Of a stretch of DNA of 8,166 nt, positions 1 through 5,343 are shown piece after piece. This DNA comes from Acidobacteriota bacterium (GTDB taxonomy: Bacteria; Acidobacteriota; Blastocatellia; Pyrinomonadales; Pyrinomonadaceae), in assembly GCA_019247865.1 (NCBI GenBank), contig JAFBAJ010000676.1:1-8166 (forward strand), in the 5' to 3' direction. The translations under genes were made by a program, and so were the position numbers. The first letter of the stretch is position 1, and each line of letters starts with the position of its first letter. The notes below the pieces were generated by a model that saw nothing but the letters and a program-made list of their open reading frames with translations, made no database searches and was not told the DNA's origin.

Positions 1-356
1 ATATCCTCAACAGCTTTGACAGCTCGCTCACAGCAGTGTCCTGGGGCGGCAGCACGGACAAGCCTGCGCCGGGAGATTACAACGGCGATGGGCGGCTGGA
101 CTTAGCCATCTGGCATCCGAGCGACGGCAACTGGTGGGTCTATTACAGCCCTACCTCTTACACCGTGCAGCAGTGGGGGACAACAGGGGATCAGCCAGTG
201 CCGGGAGATTACGATCAGGACGGGAAGACAGACCTCAGCGTCTGGCGACCGAGCAACGGCACCTGGTACATCTTGCTTAGCTCGAACAGCACGACCAAGA
301 CTGTGGCCTGGGGCGCGAACGGCGACGTCCCCGTCTCGTCATCTTACCTGCCGTAA
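1..356 (+). CDS. FG-GAP/VCBS repeat protein, C-terminal part
   Basis: The reading frame is open from the first base and ends at TAA 354-356, so the gene starts upstream of the window; the GTG at 36 is only an internal codon. About 117 residues are visible. They form two full repeats of roughly 45-50 residues and the start of a third, each opening with WG-x-x-GD-x-P-V/A-P and continuing into GDYNGDGRLDLAIW or GDYDQDGKTDLSVWRP. The D-x-D/N-x-DG-x-x-D loops are the calcium-binding signature of FG-GAP/VCBS (integrin beta-propeller-like) blades. Proteins of this type are normally secreted or surface-bound; the N-terminal signal and other domains lie outside the window. The last half-repeat ends in GDVPVSSSYLP, which looks like a natural C-terminus rather than a truncation. 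The exact role (adhesion or polysaccharide binding) cannot be told from this fragment. Confidence 0.88.
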   Translation, partial: ILNSFDSSLTAVSWGGSTDKPAPGDYNGDGRLDLAIWHPSDGNWWVYYSPTSYTVQQWGTTGDQPVPGDYDQDGKTDLSVWRPSNGTWYILLSSNSTTKTVAWGANGDVPVSSSYLP

Positions 357-377
357 TCCGAGAGCTTAGAAAGGCAG

Positions 378-453
378 TTTCCCGCCCAGGCGCTGGTGAC
401 GCAAAGGAAAGCATCTCTGCTCTTCTTTGCGTCACCAGCGCCTGGGCGGGAAA
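378..453. terminator. Long bidirectional hairpin between convergent genes
   Basis: Arms 378-406 and 425-453 are perfect 29-base inverted copies. With one mismatch and one G-T pair the stem continues inward to 413/418, leaving a four-base loop (414-417). It begins 21 bases after the FG-GAP stop and ends 5 bases beyond the stop of the minus-strand glycosyltransferase, the position expected of a shared terminator. On the plus strand a T-rich stretch (454-460) follows the right arm. The stem is much longer than a usual intrinsic terminator, so it may also be a copy of a dispersed palindromic repeat. Confidence 0.7.
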
Positions 454-458
454 TTTCT

Positions 459-1499
459 TTAAGCCAGTTCCTGATAGAGCCGCAGGACGGCCTCGATATT
501 CTCTTCGCCGTTTTCGTTGAGCGCGGCGTGCGTGCCGCCGTTGGTCAGCCTGCTCTCGATTGCCTGTCGCAGCGCCGCCGGATTGGAGGGCGGGATGAGC
601 TCGACTCCGGCCGGGCGCATCGTGTTGTCCGTGGCGATGACCGGGAGACCCAGATACATGGCCTCGCGCACGGAGATCGAATCGCCGTCGTAAAGCGTCG
701 TGCGGAGGAAGAGGTCGCTCTCTTTCATCATGCGCAGCGTGACCGGATGCGTCACGTCGCCGCAGAGCAGTATGTGTGGTGCGTAAGGTTGCGCAGAGAT
801 GCTTTCGCGTATGTCCTCTTCCATGCTGCCGGAGCCGACGATGACCAGTCCCGCGCTCGGAAAGCGCTCGCGCACGAGTCCCAGCGCCTCGATCTGCGTC
901 GGCAGATCGTAAGCTCTTTCGAGCCCGCTGACGGTGATCAGCAGCGGCTCGTGTCTTTCTCTGAAGTCCACGAAAAATTCCGGCAGCGCGGTTTCGCGCG
1001 GCGGCTCTGTCACGACGTGCGGGCTGATGATGCGTATGCGCTCGCTCGTGACGCCGAACTTGCTGAACATCAACGCGATCTCTTCGTTGACGGCGATGAT
1101 GCGATCCAGTCGCCGGAAGACGAAGCCGCGCAGAGTTGCTGGCCGCGCAGACCTCCCGGCCTCCGTCTTAGGATAGCCGCCCGAATGAAAGGTCAGCACG
1201 GTCTTGCTGCGCGGCATCAGCGAGCAGAGCAGCGCCAGCAGTACCAGTCGCGTGGTCAGCATGCCGCCGAAGTGCAGGTGTATGATGTCGTAGCGCAGGC
1301 GCACGAGCAGCCCGAACAGTTGCAGCGCGTTTGACGGGCGATGGATGTCCGGCTCATCGCTGACTTCTCCGACCGCGCGCGTGATGACGAGCACCTCGCA
1401 GGGAACCCCGCGCTTCAGGAGCGCCGTGCGAATGGCCGCCAGATTCGTCTGCACTCCGCCGTGCGGCGGCGCGTAAGGCCCTATTTGGAGAATACGCAT
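459..1499 (-). CDS. GT4-family glycosyltransferase
   Basis: 346 residues, the usual size of a GT-B fold retaining glycosyltransferase (GT4, 'glycosyl transferases group 1'). The N-terminal domain opens with MRILQIGPYAPPHGGVQ, the Rossmann strand plus glycine-rich acceptor loop. It continues with DIIHLHFGG (71-79) and VLTFHSGG (101-108). The C-terminal donor-binding domain has LITVSGLE (187-194), GLVIVGSGSMEEDI (217-230), ILLCGDV (243-249) and the nucleotide-sugar signature DGDSISVREAMYLGLPVIAT (271-290). The classic E-x7-E of GT4 is here D271-x7-E279, a variant I recall in other GT4 enzymes. The enzyme would act in the cytoplasm, adding a sugar from an NDP-sugar to a lipid-linked or polysaccharide acceptor. 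Substrate is not deducible. The ATG at 1499 is preceded by a weak AGAG about nine bases upstream. It is convergent with the FG-GAP gene and divergent from the beta-helix gene. Confidence 0.93.
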   Translation of the reverse strand: MRILQIGPYAPPHGGVQTNLAAIRTALLKRGVPCEVLVITRAVGEVSDEPDIHRPSNALQLFGLLVRLRYDIIHLHFGGMLTTRLVLLALLCSLMPRSKTVLTFHSGGYPKTEAGRSARPATLRGFVFRRLDRIIAVNEEIALMFSKFGVTSERIRIISPHVVTEPPRETALPEFFVDFRERHEPLLITVSGLERAYDLPTQIEALGLVRERFPSAGLVIVGSGSMEEDIRESISAQPYAPHILLCGDVTHPVTLRMMKESDLFLRTTLYDGDSISVREAMYLGLPVIATDNTMRPAGVELIPPSNPAALRQAIESRLTNGGTHAALNENGEENIEAVLRLYQELA

Positions 1500-1692
1500 G
1501 AAGTCAAAGCTCTTGATAAACCCCTTCTCGGTGGTAAATCTTCCCGTTTACACAAAGACTAAAATGGCATGGCGATTCCGTGCTTGTCAAAAAAATTTAG
1601 GCCCGCGCGAAATATTGCGAGGCTGCTTTATGTGTTGTCAGAGAGCGATTTAGGTGGAATCGCGTGTGCGCGAGAGAATTTAAAAAGAGTCA
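1500..1692. other. Divergent intergenic region
   Basis: AT-richer than the surrounding genes and without a credible reading frame. It separates the glycosyltransferase from the plus-strand promoter at 1693. Apart from the candidate minus-strand promoter, the only structure I see is a 6-bp inverted repeat, GCGATT 1645-1650 / AATCGC 1658-1663, between the two promoters. It could be a protein-binding site, but nothing identifies the protein. Confidence 0.5.
1561..1590 (-). promoter_or_regulatory. Candidate sigma70 promoter for the glycosyltransferase
   Basis: Read on the minus strand there is a perfect -35 TTGACA (1590-1585), an 18-base spacer and a poor -10 CATTTT (1566-1561). This would give a leader of roughly 55 bases before the ATG at 1499. 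Only the -35 box is convincing. Confidence 0.35.
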
Positions 1693-1721
1693 TTGACAAA
1701 CCCTGCTAAATATTGTTTAAT
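1693..1721 (+). promoter_or_regulatory. Strong sigma70-type promoter upstream of the riboswitches
   Basis: A perfect -35 TTGACA (1693-1698), an optimal 17-base spacer and -10 TTTAAT (1716-1721, five of six consensus positions). Transcription would start near 1728, about 55 bases before the first c-di-GMP aptamer. This is the best promoter match I found in the window. If there is no internal promoter, the leader to the ATG at 2370 is about 640 bases. Confidence 0.72.
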
Positions 1722-1783
1722 CCTGAATGTGAGCTGCCGCCGCGCCACACGCGGCAACATTGAGCAGCATGATCTTTTATCAA

Positions 1784-1898
1784 CGACGATTGCACACGAT
1801 AATGGCAAACCTGTTGTGAGGCAGGGACGCAAAGCCGTGAGTCTCTGGCAGTTGATCTATCGCTGCTTAGATGATTGTCTGGTTACCGAAGGCCGTCG
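1784..1898 (+). promoter_or_regulatory. Cyclic-di-GMP-I (GEMM-I) riboswitch aptamer, copy 1
   Basis: The conserved blocks of the class I c-di-GMP aptamer occur in order. CACGATAATGGCAAACC ends at 1811. A hairpin 1810-1815/1820-1825 is capped by the GNRA tetraloop GTGA (1816-1819). GGGACGCAAAGCC follows at 1824-1836, then a P3 stem with GTCT 1841-1844 / AGAT 1869-1872 and GCAG 1848-1851 / CTGC 1863-1866, and finally GGTTACCGA at 1881-1889. Compared with the Vibrio Vc2 aptamer from memory, the three ligand-contacting positions (G20, A47, C92) are kept. An outer helix can form between CGACG 1784-1788 and CGTCG 1894-1898. No start codon with a ribosome site follows closely and no U-tract terminator is obvious, so its output is unclear. 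Confidence 0.88.
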
Positions 1899-2266
1899 GA
1901 ATTAGCTCGAAGCTCAAAACCTTCTGCTCCAAACCGTAGCCTGCGGCACTGGCCGTCGAAGCAACGGCGACGTGCGCCGTCAGCTCCCCGCCGACGGTGC
2001 GCCAGGTGCAGCCTCTTTCCCAGAGAGCTTCGAGGCTGGAACCAATTTTCATGTGTTACTCAAAGCGTTGTTAATGGTTCCGCTACTTCCGCCATAAAAT
2101 TCCTTTCGCTCCAGCCAACACATCAATCACGCGCCTCTCCCAAACCAGAGCTCTCTTCAGGCGTCTGCCGTTAGAGCGTGTCTTTAAGTTAAGTCTCTTC
2201 CGCCAGCGGCTTCGCGTCATAAAGAGCCGCTGTCCCGCCCGCGCCCGAAATCTGCCGAGGCGCGGC
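1899..2266 (+). other. Structured non-coding spacer between two aptamers
   Basis: About 370 bases with no convincing gene on either strand. It contains a hairpin with a 10-bp stem (1972-1981/1993-2002, 11-base loop, two G-T pairs) and a second with a perfect 7-bp stem (2009-2015/2032-2038). The second is followed by a weak AATTTT at 2045-2049. The segment CCGTCGG 1893-1899 at the 3' end of aptamer 1 is exactly complementary to CCGACGG 1991-1997, which is also part of the first hairpin's 3' arm; this permits alternative pairings. The octamer GGCCGTCG occurs at 1891 and again at 1951. From about 2050 to 2260 I see nothing identifiable. Confidence 0.5.
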
Positions 2267-2364
2267 CATCACCGATAAAAGGCACCCCCGTAGCGATGCG
2301 GGTTCGCAAAGTCAGGAGTCTCAAAAGCCACTTGCTCCGAGATCGTCCGGCTACCGAAGTGAGG
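2267..2364 (+). promoter_or_regulatory. Divergent c-di-GMP-I-like riboswitch aptamer, copy 2
   Basis: Aligns block by block with copy 1. CCGATAAAAGGCA ends at 2284. A hairpin 2287-2292/2297-2302 is capped by the GNRA loop GCGA (2293-2296). CGCAAAG lies at 2305-2311, P3 is GTCTC 2318-2322 / GAGAT 2339-2343 with GGA 2315-2317 / TCC 2346-2348, and GGCTACCGA is at 2349-2357. Positions equivalent to Vc2 G20, A47 and C92 are present. Departures are GGCACCC instead of GGCAAACC, GTTCGCAAAG instead of GGACGCAAAG and GTC instead of GCC, compensated by GGC at 2349-2351. The closing helix TCAC 2269-2272 / GTGA 2359-2362 plus C2267-G2364 includes the GAGG ribosome site (2361-2364) of the gene at 2370. Ligand binding would then be expected to reduce translation. 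Confidence 0.72.
2361..2364 (+). promoter_or_regulatory. Ribosome binding site inside the riboswitch closing helix
   Basis: GAGG lies five bases before the ATG at 2370 and fixes that start. Its bases are also the 3' strand of the aptamer-2 closing helix, so ribosome access and aptamer folding compete. Confidence 0.65.
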
Positions 2365-2369
2365 TTAAT

Positions 2370-4961
2370 ATGAGCATCAGACACGTTGCCGCTGCCTACA
2401 GGCGCGCACCTCGTTCCTTCCGCACAGCCTTTGATCTGCTCCTGGTCATCATCGTCTTCATGGTCGGCATGCAGGCGACGCGAGCGGCCACAATCGTGGT
2501 CTCAGCGGGCGGCAATTTGCAGAGCGCGATCAACAGTGCGCAGCCCGGCGACACGATCCTCCTCGAAGCCGGAGCCTCCTTCACGGGCCCCATCAACCTG
2601 CCCGTCAAATCCGGTGCTTCTTTCATCACGATTCAGTCTTCGGCTCTCGCTTCGCTGCCAGCTTCAGGCCAGCGCGTCTCTCCCGCGAACGCTGCCGCGA
2701 TGCCCAAGATTCTCTCGCCCACCAACTCCTCAGCTATTCTGACCGACGACGGCGCGCATCACTATCGCTTCGTCGGCGTCGAGTTCGCGCCTGCGTCGGG
2801 TTATGTCTATAACCTGATCAACCTCGGCCGGGATAATTTCTCCGCTTTATCGCAGATCCCGCATCACTTCGAGTTCGACCGCTGTTACCTGCACGCGCCC
2901 GGATTGAATAGAGTCCGTCGCGGCTTTGCTCTGAACGCGAGCGAAGTGACGGTCATCAACTCTTATGTCTCAGGCTTTGCGGGAGCGCAGGATGAGACGC
3001 AGGCCATCGCGTGCTGGAACGGCCCCGGCCCGCTGCACATCGTGAACAACTATTTGGAAGCAGGAGCGGAAGACATTTTGATCGGCGGCAGCGATCCGTC
3101 GATTCAGGGCATGGTGCCGAGCGATATTGAGATCAGAGGGAACTACCTGACGAAACAGCTCTCGTGGCGCGGGCAGGCGACGATCAAGACCGTGCTGGAG
3201 CTGAAGAACGCCAAGCGCGTCTTCGTGACCGGGAACACGATCGAGCGCGGGATGGATTGCAGCGCGATGACGATCACGGTCAGGAACCAGGACGGCGGAG
3301 CGCCGTGGAGTACGATCGAAGATGTGGAAGTCAGAAGCAATTCCTTCCGCTCGGCCGGTTCCGGCATCAACATCTTAGGTCTGGATGATGTCAATCCCTC
3401 CGTGATGTTGAAGCGCGTCCAGATTGTCAACAACCTGTTTGAAGATATAGACCACGTGCGCTGGGGCAGCAACGGCTATTTCATACAGATCTCTCGCGGG
3501 CAGGACGTGACGATTCAGCACAACACGATCTTTCATTCGGCCAACATGATTACGGCGCACGGCGGACCGGTGTTGAACTTCACTTTCCGCGACAACATTC
3601 TGAGCCATAACAACTACGGCGTCTTCGGCGACGGCGCGGGCATCAACCTGCCCGGCATCAACTATTATTTCGCGGGCGGCACCTTTACGCAGAACGTGAT
3701 CGTCGACACGCGCTCGACCGGCGTGCAGGCGAGCAATTTTCCGGCGGGCAACTTTATCGCGCCCAACTTCAACACGGTCGGATTCATCGCGCAGGCGAGC
3801 GGCAACTATCGCCTGGCTGCGAGCAGTCCGTACAAAGGCGTCGGCAGCAGCGGCAGCGATCCCGGCTGCGACTTTAACGCGCTGGATGCCGCGATGAGCG
3901 GCAACGCAGGCCCGACTCCGACCCCGTCGCCGACCGCGACCCCGACTCCGACCGCGACTCCGACTCCCACGGCAACTCCGACGCCCATCGGCGGCGCGCT
4001 CGTGGACGATTTCAACGACAACGCTTTCGATCCTCTGAAGTGGGTCTACAACACGATTCAGGGAGCCATCTACACCGGCCCGTCCGCGTGGGATGCGTCC
4101 GTGCCTGTGATGGAGCGCAATCAGCGGCTGGAGATTTCGCCGCGCGTGAATGTCTCGGGCGACCATTACAACGGCTACGTGTTCGCGAACGGCTGGAACC
4201 TGACGAACGCGCGCGCCACCGTCGAGGTCGTGCAGACGGTCACGAACAGCGCGGACACGAACCTCGCGGTCTGTCTCGATAGCCGCAACTTCTACATGAT
4301 CTCGGTCGAGAACGGGCAGCTGCGTTTCGAGTATGTGATGGGCGGCGTGCGGAGCAGTACGAACATCGCCTATAGCGCGACGCAGCAACGCTTCTGGCGG
4401 ATTCGTCATGATGCGCCGACCGATTCGATCATCTTCGAGACGAGCGCGAACGGGCAGTCCTGGACTGTGCAGCGCACGGTCGCGCGGCAGATCGCAATCA
4501 CAGCGATGCGGGCCGAGATCAGCGCCGGCACGTGGCAGAGCGTGAGCGCGCCGGGCATGGCGGTGTTCGATAACTTCCGGCTCGACTCGAACGCGCAGAC
4601 GCTCACCTCGCCGCAGATGGTGGGGAACGCACAGCAGCTCGCGCTCCAGCTCGGCGCGCAACTGAACCCGTCCGACACGGATATTCAAACGCTGGTGGCG
4701 AACATCACGCAGGCTTACACAGCCTTCGTCAGCGAATACAATCGCTTCACCTCAAGCAGCTCGATTGACAAGAACCTGCGTTGCGCGCTCGACTCGGCCA
4801 ACATGGCGCAGTCAGCTCCGCGCCCGCTCGTGCGCAAGCGGCTGCTGATCGCGGCCGATTATCTGGGCACCGCGTACGGCCTGATGCAGGCGACCGGCGC
4901 GCGCCCCGGCGCAGAGCCTTCGAACCTGGGGTCATCAAGAGTTTCGCGCAAGGGACGTTAA
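2370..4961 (+). CDS. Secreted right-handed beta-helix protein with lectin-like domain
   Basis: 863 residues. Residues 1-39 form a signal sequence: an Arg-rich start, hydrophobic core LLLVIIVFMVGM (23-34) and likely cleavage after TRA (37-39). Residues 40-510 are a pectin-lyase-like right-handed parallel beta-helix. It starts with the usual AGGNLQSAINSAQPGDTILL (46-65) and has many V/I-x-N-N/S coil turns (VINSYV, IVNNYLE, IEIRGNYL, VTGNTIE, IVNNLFED, IQHNTIFHS). It closes with NYRLAASSPYKGVGSSGSDP (479-498), a typical end of such domains. Residues 515-539 are a Thr-Pro linker. About 543-740 form a concanavalin A/LamG-like beta-sandwich (VDDFNDNAFDPLKW ... AVFDNFRL). Residues 745-845 are predicted helical and unassigned. 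Substrate is probably a polysaccharide; catalytic residues are not evident, so binding or structure is as likely as lyase activity. There is no PEP-CTERM or LPXTG tail. It stands alone behind a riboswitch-bearing leader and is followed by terminator hairpins. Confidence 0.9.
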   Translation: MSIRHVAAAYRRAPRSFRTAFDLLLVIIVFMVGMQATRAATIVVSAGGNLQSAINSAQPGDTILLEAGASFTGPINLPVKSGASFITIQSSALASLPASGQRVSPANAAAMPKILSPTNSSAILTDDGAHHYRFVGVEFAPASGYVYNLINLGRDNFSALSQIPHHFEFDRCYLHAPGLNRVRRGFALNASEVTVINSYVSGFAGAQDETQAIACWNGPGPLHIVNNYLEAGAEDILIGGSDPSIQGMVPSDIEIRGNYLTKQLSWRGQATIKTVLELKNAKRVFVTGNTIERGMDCSAMTITVRNQDGGAPWSTIEDVEVRSNSFRSAGSGINILGLDDVNPSVMLKRVQIVNNLFEDIDHVRWGSNGYFIQISRGQDVTIQHNTIFHSANMITAHGGPVLNFTFRDNILSHNNYGVFGDGAGINLPGINYYFAGGTFTQNVIVDTRSTGVQASNFPAGNFIAPNFNTVGFIAQASGNYRLAASSPYKGVGSSGSDPGCDFNALDAAMSGNAGPTPTPSPTATPTPTATPTPTATPTPIGGALVDDFNDNAFDPLKWVYNTIQGAIYTGPSAWDASVPVMERNQRLEISPRVNVSGDHYNGYVFANGWNLTNARATVEVVQTVTNSADTNLAVCLDSRNFYMISVENGQLRFEYVMGGVRSSTNIAYSATQQRFWRIRHDAPTDSIIFETSANGQSWTVQRTVARQIAITAMRAEISAGTWQSVSAPGMAVFDNFRLDSNAQTLTSPQMVGNAQQLALQLGAQLNPSDTDIQTLVANITQAYTAFVSEYNRFTSSSSIDKNLRCALDSANMAQSAPRPLVRKRLLIAADYLGTAYGLMQATGARPGAEPSNLGSSRVSRKGR
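3912..3986 (+). repeat. Thr-Pro linker repeat within the beta-helix gene
   Basis: In-frame degenerate tandem repeat of CCGACTCCGACCGCGACT-like units encoding (TP)n/(TPTA)n, residues 515-539. It separates the beta-helix from the lectin-like domain. Such tracts can change length by slippage; units of six or twelve bases would keep the frame. Confidence 0.85.
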
Positions 4962-4967
4962 CGGCAT

Positions 4968-5040
4968 TGACATGGGTTCTCCCGTGTCATCAGAGAGGCG
5001 CGAAGGGTGATTAACTCAGGCGATCACCTTTCGCGCCTCT
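4968..5040 (+). terminator. Two consecutive hairpins after the beta-helix gene
   Basis: Hairpin A: 4968-4976 with 4981-4989, nine pairs including one G-T, loop TTCT. Hairpin B: 4994-5011 with 5023-5040, eighteen pairs including one G-T, 11-base loop, followed by the T-rich TCTATCTTTA. They begin six bases after the stop at 4961. Hairpin B is the likely transcription terminator; A may stabilise the 3' end. Confidence 0.7.
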
Positions 5041-5067
5041 TCTATCTTTAAGAACAACTAACGAAAG

Positions 5068-5170
5068 TTAGCCACAGAGACACAGAGGCACAGAGCAGAA
5101 AAAGCAGATGACAGAGCTGCTGCATGAGATGTCCGGTATTATCTCCGTGCCTCTGTGTCTCTGTGGCTAA
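5068..5170. repeat. 24-bp inverted repeat of the CACAGAGACACAGAG type
   Basis: Perfect inverted arms at 5068-5091 and 5147-5170 enclose 55 bases with no gene. The arm sequence (GCCACAGAGACACAGAGGCAC) resembles a purine-rich intergenic repeat I have seen in genomes of several environmental phyla; this is memory, not a search. It could be a small non-autonomous palindromic element or a second transcription barrier. The interior contains a minor inverted repeat (GAGAT 5126-5130 / ATCTC 5141-5145). Confidence 0.75.
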
Positions 5171-5285
5171 TCTGTGATTTTGGCAGGAACGCTCTGCGAG
5201 TCGTGCAGTTTTTTCATTGTTCCGGCGGCCCCTTTTGCGTTAAGCTTTGAAGCGCGCGATTCGGTTCGCGCCTGCGCACACAGTT

Positions 5286-5321
5286 CCTCGTGCGGTGGAA
5301 GTGCCCCTCCGGCGCACGAGG
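5286..5321 (+). promoter_or_regulatory. Leader hairpin before the exosortase gene
   Basis: CCTCGTGCG 5286-5294 pairs perfectly with CGCACGAGG 5313-5321 around an 18-base loop, ending 22 bases before the exosortase ATG. There is no U-tract. No convincing promoter is seen between 5171 and 5285; the best match, TTGTTC-17-TTAAGC at 5217-5245, is poor. Role unknown; it could modulate translation or be fortuitous. Confidence 0.4.
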
Positions 5322-5343
5322 TTCCCATCTTATCCGAATCAAC

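Noticed and set aside
396..1334. 312-codon plus-strand frame
   Set aside because: Antisense to the well-supported glycosyltransferase; the translation is Arg/His/Gln-rich low-character sequence typical of a shadow frame.
1565..1578. Sigma54-like TGGCATGGCGATTCC
   Set aside because: The essential GC at -12 is missing; a second look-alike near 5181 has the wrong spacing.
1867..2052. 61-codon minus-strand frame (MKIGSSLEALWERG...)
   Set aside because: Looks mildly protein-like, but it runs antisense into the 3' part of aptamer 1 and has no ribosome site or recognisable family. A decayed gene fragment cannot be excluded.
2273..2364. Protein-like antisense translation of aptamer 2 (...FANPHRYGGAFYR)
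   Set aside because: About 30 codons between two stops with no start codon; the plus-strand stems, GNRA loop and conserved blocks explain the sequence better.
3375..4688. 437-codon minus-strand frame
   Set aside because: Antisense to the beta-helix gene in a GC-rich region; rich in Arg/Val/His with no domain signal.
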